Assembly (NCBI GenBank): GCA_945946745.1
Contig: CAMEWZ010000122.1
Span: forward strand, 1-5,231
DNA length: 5,231 nucleotides
From: an uncultured Clostridia bacterium
GTDB lineage: Bacteria; Bacillota; Clostridia; Oscillospirales; Oscillospiraceae
Direction of reading: 5' to 3'
This document shows positions 1-5,231 of this stretch, one piece after another. Each line of letters starts with the position of its first letter. Position 1 is the stretch's first letter. The position numbers and the translations under genes were made by a program. The notes beneath the pieces were generated by a model. That model saw only the letters and a list, made by a program, of their open reading frames with translations, made no database searches and had not been told where the DNA came from.

Positions 1-23
1 TAAAGAGCCGTTTTTATGGAATT
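1..23. other. Left-edge intergenic stub, possible end of a cut-off terminator
   Basis: The window opens with a short stretch containing GAGCCG followed by five T's (11-15). That pattern would fit the right arm and T-run of an intrinsic terminator whose left arm lies before base 1, ending an upstream plus-strand gene. The matching left arm cannot be seen, so this is only a suggestion. No coding sequence is supported here. Confidence 0.15.
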
Positions 24-67
24 ACGCACCTAACGGTGCGTGAATAAGCCGTAACACGGCTTATTCA
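24..67. other. Two tandem hairpins upstream of the uppP-like gene
   Basis: Two perfect inverted repeats lie back to back. The first pairs ACGCACC (24-30) with GGTGCGT (35-41) around a TAAC loop. The second pairs 41-52 with 56-67, a 12-bp stem around AAC (an 11-bp stem if the loop is TAACA). They share base 41, and a weak outer extension of the first would compete with the base of the second. Neither is followed by a T-run on the plus strand, so a standard intrinsic terminator is not supported. They could be a factor-assisted end of an upstream transcript, an mRNA leader structure, or a palindromic repeat element. The inverted repeats are certain; their function is unknown. Confidence 0.55.
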
Positions 68-100
68 GCAGACATTATTATAAGATGTAACGCTTTGCGA

Positions 101-107
101 AAGGAGG
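101..107 (+). promoter_or_regulatory. Shine-Dalgarno that decides the uppP-like start
   Basis: AAGGAGG sits 8 nt before the ATG at 116. The longer reading frame begins at a TTG at 95, which would place this ribosome binding site inside the coding sequence, so the ATG at 116 is the better start. No convincing sigma-A promoter is visible upstream. There are -10-like hexamers at 76-81 (TATTAT) and 79-84 (TATAAG), but nothing resembling a -35 at proper spacing; that position is occupied by the second hairpin. Confidence 0.9.
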
Positions 108-115
108 GGGGATGT

Positions 116-952
116 ATGAATCTAAACTGGCTGCAAAGTATCTTGTATGGATTCCTTTCCGGACTGACTGACATCCTGCCGGTATCCTCTCAAGCACATA
201 AAGTGCTGCTGTTAAAATTGTTCGGAATTCAAGTTGGCATGGAATTTATCCATCTTTGGATTCACCTGGGGATATTCGCTGCCTTATATTTCTGCTGCCG
301 GAGCCAGATCGTCCGGATCAACCGTGCCCGTGCCCTGGCCCGGGTGCCAAAGCGCCGCCGGAAACGTCCCCTGGATACCCGTACCCTCATGGACTGGAGC
401 ATGCTAAAAACCATGCTGATTCCGGTGATTTTGGGCCTGCTGCTGTATCGCCGGGCGGTTGCCCTGGGGGAAAACCTCATGCTGCTTGCCCTGTTCCTGT
501 TTATCAATGGCTTGATTCTGTATATCCCTCAATTTCTCCCGGGCAGCAACCGGGATTCCCGAAATCTGTCCCGGGTAGAGGGACTTCTCATGGGCCTTGG
601 CGGCGCAGCCTCTATGCTGCCCGGCATTTCTGCGGTTGGCTCCGCCGCGTCCATTGGCTGCGTTTGCGGCGTGGAGCGCAGCTACAGCTTGAATATGGCC
701 CTTTTGATGAACCTGGTGTTGACACTGGGATTGGTGGTGCAAGATGTGTTCCTGCTTTTGGATGCCGGTATCGGAACCTTATCCTTTCTGATTCTGCTGC
801 GCTATCTGCTGACTGCCATGACCGCCTTTGGCGGAACCGTGCTGGGGGTGAAGGTGATGCGGTATCTGGCAGGGCTGCATGGCTTTGATTTGTTCGCCTT
901 TTACTGCTTTGGACTATCCTTGTTTACCTTTATCTTAAATCTATTGGCTTAG
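116..952 (+). CDS. uppP: UppP/BacA-family membrane protein with degenerate active site
   Basis: This 278-residue, very hydrophobic protein is close in length to E. coli UppP (273 residues), the integral membrane enzyme that dephosphorylates undecaprenyl diphosphate so the lipid carrier of cell-wall synthesis can be reused. The family is recognised from the N-terminal LPVSS segment (21-25) followed by His28, a WIHLG segment (48-52) matching the family IQLG, and a second PG-x-S motif (169-172). The catalytic residues are altered. In E. coli the first motif carries Glu17 and Glu21 and the second reads PGTSRSG; here these positions are Ser15, Asp19 and PGISAVG, so the first glutamate and the arginine are gone. 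A strongly basic loop (62-89, 12 Arg/Lys) follows the second hydrophobic segment. Roughly seven or eight hydrophobic segments are visible. The gene lies 10 bp before ftsK, probably co-transcribed. Family membership is fairly sure; phosphatase activity is doubtful. Confidence 0.8.
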   Translation: MNLNWLQSILYGFLSGLTDILPVSSQAHKVLLLKLFGIQVGMEFIHLWIHLGIFAALYFCCRSQIVRINRARALARVPKRRRKRPLDTRTLMDWSMLKTMLIPVILGLLLYRRAVALGENLMLLALFLFINGLILYIPQFLPGSNRDSRNLSRVEGLLMGLGGAASMLPGISAVGSAASIGCVCGVERSYSLNMALLMNLVLTLGLVVQDVFLLLDAGIGTLSFLILLRYLLTAMTAFGGTVLGVKVMRYLAGLHGFDLFAFYCFGLSLFTFILNLLA

Positions 953-956
953 GAGG
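951..956 (+). promoter_or_regulatory. Shine-Dalgarno of ftsK overlapping the uppP-like stop codon
   Basis: AGGAGG begins within the TAG stop codon (950-952) of the preceding gene and ends 6 nt before the ATG at 963. The overlap leaves no room for a separate promoter in the gap and suggests translational coupling within one mRNA. Confidence 0.9.
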
Positions 957-962
957 AATCGT

Positions 963-3764
963 ATGGCTAAGAAGAAAAATTCCAGCCAAGCCGAGAAGAG
1001 AGTCTCGAATACCAAGAAGAAAGTGACGGAGCAGGCCAGCACCAAGGCCCAGAAATCCGCCGCCAAGAAGCCTGCCGCCTCCGGGAAAAAGGCGCCCCAG
1101 GTGAAGACGGAATACGAAAATCCCATCCCCACCAGCGCCATTGTGGCCGTATTCAGCCTGCTGCTGTTTATCCTGTTTGTGGTCATCAGCGTCAATCCCG
1201 ACGGCGCACTGCTGAAGGTCATTCAATCTGTGGTGCTGGGGCTGATCGGCCCGGCGGGCTTTTACTTTTCCATTCCGGCGCTGCTGTATCTGTTCGTGAT
1301 TAACACCTTCAGCCGGAAAAACGCGGCGAAAATGCGCAGCTTCTGTCTGATGGCCTTTGTGCTTCTGTGCGGCGCGATTTACCATTTGCTGGTTCAGAAG
1401 TATGATATGACCGGCTCCGTGGTGGATGTGGTTCGGAATCTGTATACCGGCGGCAGCACCGGCGCCTCCGGCGGCGTGATTTGCGGCGGCCTGGCGATGC
1501 TGCTGCGGTGGTCCTGCGGCGGCCCGATTTCCTATTTGATCACCATCTCGGGCGCGGTGTTTACCCTGCTGGGAGCGTTCCAGATCACCATTCCCAGCAT
1601 CATCCGCGCCATTGCCAACCGCCCCCGGGATGACTGGGAGGAGGACGAGGATGACTTCATCGAGCCTGCCGCCATCGTGGTGAATCACCTTGCCAACAAG
1701 CAGATTGCCCATAAGCGCCAGCAGCGGGAAAAAGCCATGCAGGCCGCGCAAATACCCCCTGCGGCAGAACCGCAGGATGAGGAAATCCTTCGTCCGGCGA
1801 AAAAGGCCGCTCCTCCAAAGCCAGCAACGCCGCCCCAGCGGCAGGAGCCTCGCCAGGAACCGGCTTCCGATTCTGTCAAGCAGGTTCCGGGAAAGGGCGC
1901 TGCCTTTATGAATCGACTGGATGAGGAAATCGGCGCGCCGCTGGTTGGCACCCGGAACTATGTCCGGGAGGATATCCCCAATGTATTTGACGAGCCGGTG
2001 ACCCCGGTGGCTCCCGCTGTCCCGGTTCGGGTGGACGCGGAGCCGCTGGAGCCGGAAATTCCAATCCGGATGCCGGAGCTGAAAATGGAGGATCCCATTC
2101 CTCCCGCCCCGAAGGTCGCACCCAAGCCCGCACCCAAGCAGCCTGCGGAGGAAAAAACCAAGGTCAACGCCAAAGACACCCAGGAGTCTGCCCGGCAGGT
2201 GGCCCAGGAAATCGCCCAGGCCCAGATGGTGGAAAAAGCGGAATACTGTTTCCCGCCAATTGACCTACTGAAGCGTCCCACCCGGGGCGCGGCGGACGGT
2301 ACCGATGAAATGCGGGAAAATTCCCGCCGCTTGAACGAGACCCTGGCCAGCTTTAAAATCGACGCCCACATCATCAACGTCACTCGTGGCCCCAGCGTCA
2401 CACGCTACGAGGTGGAGCTGGACAAGGGCGTCCGTTTGAACAAGCTTACCGGCTGCGCCGATGACATTGCCTTGAGCCTGGGCGCCTCCGGCGTCCGCAT
2501 CGCCGCTGTGCCCGGAAAAATCTCTGTGGTGGGCATCGAGGTGCCTAACCGGGTGGTCACCACCGTTTCTTTGCGGGAGGTCATCGATTCTCCCGAGTTC
2601 AGCCGTGCCAAGTCCAAGTCCTCCTTTGCTGTGGGCAAGGACATCGGCGGCAGCTGCATCGTGGGCAACATCGCCAAAATGCCCCACCTGCTGATTGCCG
2701 GTACCACCGGCTCCGGTAAGTCCGTGTGCATGAACTCCATCATCATCAGCCTGCTCTACAAGGCCAGCCCTGAGGACGTGAAGCTGATTATGGTTGATCC
2801 CAAGATGGTGGAGCTGGGCATCTACAACGGCATTCCCCATCTGCTGATTCCCGTGGTCACCGACCCGAAAAAAGCGGCGGGCAGCCTGCAATGGGCGGTG
2901 ACGGAAATGCTGCGCCGCTACAAGCTCATGTCCGATGCGGGTGTGCGGGATCTGGAATCCTACAACTCCATCGCGGAGGCGGAGGAGGATGGCCAGAGAA
3001 TGCCTCAGGTGGTCATCATCATCGATGAGCTGGCGGATCTGATGATGGTCGCCGCCAAAGAGGTGGAGGATTCCATCTGCCGGATTGCCCAGATGGGCCG
3101 TGCCGCGGGTATGCACTTGATCATTGCCACCCAGCGTCCCTCGGCGGACGTGATCACGGGTCTGATGAAGGCCAACATACCCTCCCGGATTGCCTTCTCC
3201 GTAGCCTCCGCCATGGAATCCCGGATCATTCTGGACACCATGGGCGCGGAAAAGCTGGTGGGAAAGGGCGACATGCTGTTCGCTCCCATTGGCTGCGGAA
3301 AACCGATGCGGGTACAGGGCTGCTTCGTCACCGACTCTGAGGTGGAAGCGGTTGCGGAATACGTCAAAGAGAATTACGTGGCTGATTACAACCAGCAGGT
3401 GCTGGAGGAAATTGAGAAAAAGGCGATGCAGACCGGAAAGAAGCCTGCCAGTGTTTCCGATCCCGACCCCAGCGACGAGGAGCTGGAGGGAGACGAGATG
3501 CTGCCCGCCGCGGTGGACGTGATTCTGGAAACCGGGCAAGCCTCTGTTTCCATGCTCCAGCGGCGGTTGAAGCTGGGCTATGCCCGGGCGGCCCGGATCG
3601 TGGATGAGATGGAGGAAAAGGGCATTGTAGGCCCCTTCCAGGGCTCCAAGCCCCGGGCGATTCTCATCACCAAGGAGCAGTGGCAGTCCATGAAGGGCGG
3701 CCAGAGCGAGCAGCTGGACTTTGACAGCATGGCCGACTACGGCGTGCCGGAGGAACTGGATTAG
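963..3764 (+). CDS. ftsK: DNA translocase FtsK/SpoIIIE, membrane-anchored
   Basis: This 933-residue protein is a septal, ATP-driven double-stranded DNA pump that moves chromosomal DNA through the closing division or sporulation septum. Order of parts: a Lys/Ala-rich cytoplasmic N-terminus (1-50); about four to five membrane segments between 57 and 213; an acidic patch (223-232) and a Pro/Ala/Glu-rich linker to about 425, including a 12-bp tandem duplication at 2117-2139; the alpha/beta part of the motor (about 428-545); the RecA-like core with Walker A GTTGSGKS (580-587), VDPKMVELG (611-619), Walker B VVIIIDEL (683-690) and IATQRPS (721-727); and a C-terminal winged-helix gamma domain (about 846-903) with the arginine-rich LGYARAARIVDEMEE segment that reads polar DNA motifs. 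All motor residues look intact. The membrane segments argue against soluble SftA. Start choice is supported by AGGAGG 6 nt upstream. Whether it serves division, sporulation or both cannot be told from the sequence. Confidence 0.97.
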   Translation: MAKKKNSSQAEKRVSNTKKKVTEQASTKAQKSAAKKPAASGKKAPQVKTEYENPIPTSAIVAVFSLLLFILFVVISVNPDGALLKVIQSVVLGLIGPAGFYFSIPALLYLFVINTFSRKNAAKMRSFCLMAFVLLCGAIYHLLVQKYDMTGSVVDVVRNLYTGGSTGASGGVICGGLAMLLRWSCGGPISYLITISGAVFTLLGAFQITIPSIIRAIANRPRDDWEEDEDDFIEPAAIVVNHLANKQIAHKRQQREKAMQAAQIPPAAEPQDEEILRPAKKAAPPKPATPPQRQEPRQEPASDSVKQVPGKGAAFMNRLDEEIGAPLVGTRNYVREDIPNVFDEPVTPVAPAVPVRVDAEPLEPEIPIRMPELKMEDPIPPAPKVAPKPAPKQPAEEKTKVNAKDTQESARQVAQEIAQAQMVEKAEYCFPPIDLLKRPTRGAADGTDEMRENSRRLNETLASFKIDAHIINVTRGPSVTRYEVELDKGVRLNKLTGCADDIALSLGASGVRIAAVPGKISVVGIEVPNRVVTTVSLREVIDSPEFSRAKSKSSFAVGKDIGGSCIVGNIAKMPHLLIAGTTGSGKSVCMNSIIISLLYKASPEDVKLIMVDPKMVELGIYNGIPHLLIPVVTDPKKAAGSLQWAVTEMLRRYKLMSDAGVRDLESYNSIAEAEEDGQRMPQVVIIIDELADLMMVAAKEVEDSICRIAQMGRAAGMHLIIATQRPSADVITGLMKANIPSRIAFSVASAMESRIILDTMGAEKLVGKGDMLFAPIGCGKPMRVQGCFVTDSEVEAVAEYVKENYVADYNQQVLEEIEKKAMQTGKKPASVSDPDPSDEELEGDEMLPAAVDVILETGQASVSMLQRRLKLGYARAARIVDEMEEKGIVGPFQGSKPRAILITKEQWQSMKGGQSEQLDFDSMADYGVPEELD

Positions 3765-3766
3765 CA

Positions 3767-3802
3767 AAAAGAGGAATGGCCTATGTTTGCCATTCCTCTT
3801 TT
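3767..3802. terminator. Shared bidirectional intrinsic terminator between convergent genes
   Basis: A perfect 14-bp stem pairs 3767-3780 with 3789-3802 around an 8-nt loop. It starts 2 nt after the ftsK stop codon and ends 5 nt beyond the stop of the minus-strand glycosyltransferase gene. Read on the minus strand, the stem runs into five T's (complement of 3766-3770). Read on the plus strand, four T's close the stem, followed by a weaker pyrimidine stretch. The 43-bp gap between the genes is almost entirely this element, so it probably ends both transcripts, somewhat better for the minus strand. Confidence 0.88.
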
Positions 3803-3807
3803 CCTGT

Positions 3808-5115
3808 TTAGCCTTCTTCTTGCTTGTGTTCCAGTATATACTGGTGTATCTGCCTGCGTAGGGTAATCAAGTGCCCCAAATCCTCCATCAGTTCCCCATT
3901 GGCCTTCAGAAGCATTTCCATGGGCTGCCTGCGGGAGGGATAAGCGCCGCTTTTATAGCGGTCGATGACGATCTCATAGCGCTCCAGAGCCGCTGCCACC
4001 GCCGTGTGCCAGGAGATGTAGATTTCCTTTTCCGCCTGGGCGCCCACCAGGGCCATCTGTTGAGGGTTGTCCAGAAGAGGCAGCAGACAGGCGTACAGAC
4101 TGTCCGCGTTCTCCTGGATGAGAAAGCCGTTGCGTCCATCGGTAATGCCTTCTGCCGCGCAGCTGCCGTGAATCAGCACGGAGGCCACCGAGCAGGCTGC
4201 CGCCTCCCGCACCACCAGGCCGTTGGTATCGAAGGTGGAGGGGAACAGAAACAGATCCGCCCGACTGTACCAGGCCCGCAGCGTATTCCGATCGTGAATG
4301 GCCCCGGTAAACAGGCATTTCTCCCCAATGCCGCAGCTTTGGGCATAGCTGCGGATTGCGTCCTCATCCGCGCCGGCGCCAACGAACACCATGCGGAAGT
4401 CCCGCCCGTCGGCAGCCAACCGGGCCAGGGCGTCCAGAATGATCCGTTGGCCCTTGTACCACTGCATCCTGCCTACGAACAAAAACAGGGGCACGCCCCC
4501 CGGCAAGTCCAGCCCTTCCGTGGCTTTGGCGATATCTGCCGGATTGGCCTTGCCCTGGGGAAGGTCAACGCCGTTGGGCATCACAATGTAATCTCCCTCA
4601 TAGCCAAGCTCCCGAAGGTTTTCTCCGGCCCCCTGGCTGACCACCCATACCTCGTCGCAGGCGCTGATGTTGGTTACCAATGCCTTCCGGCTGCCGGATT
4701 GCAGCAATCGGCTGTGCAGAATGTTGGAGATTTCAATATCAAATTTCGTATGATAGGTCAGTACCAACGGTGCGTCCACGATCTGCCGCAGCTGTCTAGC
4801 CAGAATGGTGGATACGATGGGGCAGTGGCTGTGCAGCAGGGCAACCGATTCTCCGGATACCCGGCTGGCCACCTCCGGGGAAAAGGGAACCCCCGCCAGA
4901 TATCCGATTTTTTCCCGAATGTCAATGCTGGGATAGCGCACCACAGGGTAGGGAAACCGCCCATCTTCCGCGTCGGGATGGTGTGGCGTAATCACCATAG
5001 CCTTTCCACCGGCATCCGTGATCTGCTGGGCATAATTCACCACCGTGTTGGCGACTCCGTCAATCAGCGGCGGGAAGGAGTCATTGAGTAAGCAGATTGT
5101 TTGATTCCAATTCAT
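3808..5115 (-). CDS. GT-B family 4 glycosyltransferase, lipid or envelope type
   Basis: This 435-residue protein transfers a sugar from a nucleotide donor, most likely at the inner face of the membrane. The N-terminal acceptor half carries FPPLIDGVANTV (about 14-25), HSHCP (95-99) and YHTKFD (121-126), resembling GT4 enzymes that glycosylate diacylglycerol or phosphatidylinositol-type lipids. The C-terminal donor half carries PNGVD (180-184), FVGRMQWYKG (213-222) with the usual Arg and Lys that contact the donor diphosphate, and PSTFDTNGLVVREAAA (292-307). In that last motif the first Glu of the E-x7-E signature is Asp296, with Glu304 kept. A charged helical tail (about 390-435) follows the catalytic fold. 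No signal peptide or membrane segment is seen. ATG at 5115 is preferred over an in-frame GTG at 5124, because that GTG lies inside GGTGAT, a match to the 16S rRNA 3' end. It is convergent with ftsK and apparently monocistronic. Donor and acceptor are unknown. Confidence 0.92.
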   Translation of the reverse strand: MNWNQTICLLNDSFPPLIDGVANTVVNYAQQITDAGGKAMVITPHHPDAEDGRFPYPVVRYPSIDIREKIGYLAGVPFSPEVASRVSGESVALLHSHCPIVSTILARQLRQIVDAPLVLTYHTKFDIEISNILHSRLLQSGSRKALVTNISACDEVWVVSQGAGENLRELGYEGDYIVMPNGVDLPQGKANPADIAKATEGLDLPGGVPLFLFVGRMQWYKGQRIILDALARLAADGRDFRMVFVGAGADEDAIRSYAQSCGIGEKCLFTGAIHDRNTLRAWYSRADLFLFPSTFDTNGLVVREAAACSVASVLIHGSCAAEGITDGRNGFLIQENADSLYACLLPLLDNPQQMALVGAQAEKEIYISWHTAVAAALERYEIVIDRYKSGAYPSRRQPMEMLLKANGELMEDLGHLITLRRQIHQYILEHKQEEG

Positions 5116-5119
5116 TTTT

Positions 5120-5125
5120 ATCACC
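5120..5125 (-). promoter_or_regulatory. Shine-Dalgarno GGTGAT of the glycosyltransferase gene
   Basis: On the minus strand GGTGAT stands 4 nt before the ATG at 5115. It matches the distal part of the AGGAGGTGAT-type site complementary to the 16S rRNA 3' end, and the register is right for this ATG. A purine-rich AGAAG lies upstream in place of the usual AGGAGG. The site favours the ATG over the GTG at 5124, which it contains. Confidence 0.6.
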
Positions 5126-5131
5126 GCTTCT

Positions 5132-5159
5132 ATTATACCCGCTGGCCGGGAAATGTCAA
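5132..5159 (-). promoter_or_regulatory. Sigma-A type promoter of the glycosyltransferase gene
   Basis: Read on the minus strand, an exact TTGACA (-35, 5154-5159) and an exact TATAAT (-10, 5132-5137) are separated by 16 bp. Both hexamers match the housekeeping consensus fully; the spacer is 1 bp short of optimum. The predicted transcription start is near 5125, about 10 nt before the ATG at 5115, giving an unusually short leader that begins at or just before the Shine-Dalgarno. Confidence 0.88.
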
Positions 5160-5166
5160 TTCCCGG
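5146..5166. promoter_or_regulatory. Inverted repeat bracketing the -35 box, candidate operator
   Basis: CCGGGAA (5146-5152) and TTCCCGG (5160-5166) form a perfect 7-bp inverted repeat with a 7-bp spacer. The -35 box (5154-5159) lies in that spacer, almost exactly at the centre of symmetry. A dimeric regulator bound here would block RNA polymerase. The repeat lies upstream of the predicted transcription start, so it would act as DNA rather than as an RNA hairpin for this gene. No regulator gene is in the window. Confidence 0.4.
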
Positions 5167-5205
5167 GATTCGACAGACTTAGTGTAAAATAAGAATTGGC
5201 AAATG

Positions 5206-5231
5206 AAAAAGGCAGGGCGAAATCGCCCCGC
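5206..5231 (-). terminator. Intrinsic terminator of a minus-strand gene beyond the right edge
   Basis: On the minus strand a hairpin forms with GGGCGA (5215-5220) paired to TCGCCC (5223-5228). One A-C mismatch and two more G-C pairs extend it to the window edge, and it may continue outside. It is followed on the minus strand by C and then five T's (complement of 5206-5210). This is a good intrinsic terminator shape and implies that a minus-strand gene ends just to the right. It would insulate the glycosyltransferase promoter from that transcript. Confidence 0.7.

Noticed and set aside
95..115. TTG start extending the UppP-like protein by 7 residues
   Set aside because: It would place the strong AAGGAGG site inside the coding sequence, and the ATG at 116 is correctly spaced from it.
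256..888. 210-codon frame inside the UppP-like gene
   Set aside because: It is an overlapping frame with Pro/Gly/Arg-rich composition and no domain, while the main frame has family motifs and membrane segments throughout.
2265..3767. 500-codon open frame antisense to ftsK
   Set aside because: It lies wholly opposite a gene with intact motor motifs. Its translation is rich in His, Gly and Asp with no recognisable domain, as expected for a shadow frame in GC-rich coding DNA.
4946..4953. GGGTAGGG, matching the E. coli FtsK-orienting motif GGGNAGGG
   Set aside because: A single 8-mer with one free base is expected by chance about once in a window this size, and Firmicute SpoIIIE reads a different motif (GAGAAGGG), which I did not find.
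3871..5091. 406-codon plus-strand open frame opposite the glycosyltransferase
   Set aside because: The minus-strand frame has clear GT4 motifs, a consensus promoter and a terminator. The plus-strand frame has no ribosome binding site that I can see and no recognisable domain.
5116..5124. GTG start giving a 438-residue glycosyltransferase
   Set aside because: The GTG is part of the GGTGAT ribosome binding site and has only a weak purine stretch before it. Kept as an alternative because the predicted transcription start would allow leaderless translation.
5170..5190. Possible plus-strand promoter, TCGACA and TAAAAT
   Set aside because: The spacing is only 9 bp, far below the usual 16-18, and no plus-strand gene begins in the window after it.

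Overview
The window holds three complete protein genes and reads like ordinary chromosome of a Gram-positive, spore-forming-type Firmicute. The sequence is GC-rich by eye, the ribosome binding sites are very strong (AGGAGG class), the promoter is of sigma-A type, and there is a membrane-anchored SpoIIIE/FtsK translocase. A clostridial gut lineage such as the Oscillospiraceae/Ruminococcaceae is my best inference, but the sequence does not prove it.

Layout. Bases 1-115 are intergenic, with two adjacent perfect hairpins (24-41 and 41-67) and a strong Shine-Dalgarno. Two plus-strand genes follow, only 10 bp apart: a UppP/BacA-family membrane protein (116-952) and a 933-residue FtsK/SpoIIIE DNA translocase (963-3764). 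The translocase's Shine-Dalgarno starts inside the stop codon of the first gene, so the pair looks like one transcription unit. A 14-bp-stem hairpin (3767-3802) separates this pair from a convergent minus-strand gene and probably terminates transcription from both sides. The minus-strand gene (3808-5115) encodes a GT-B fold, family 4 glycosyltransferase. It has its own promoter, with exact consensus -35 and -10 boxes, so close to the start codon that the mRNA would be almost leaderless. A 7-bp inverted repeat brackets the -35 box. At the right edge, a minus-strand hairpin with a T-run looks like the terminator of another minus-strand gene lying outside the window.

How the genes relate. All three fit cell-envelope and division biology: undecaprenyl carrier-lipid chemistry, chromosome clearance at the septum, and lipid or envelope glycosylation. 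There is no direct sign that they form one pathway. The most notable point is that the UppP-family protein keeps the fold and the conserved histidine but lacks the motif-1 glutamate and the motif-2 arginine of the phosphatase, so its usual annotation may be wrong about activity. I see no mobile element, CRISPR array, tRNA, rRNA or new multi-gene system here.
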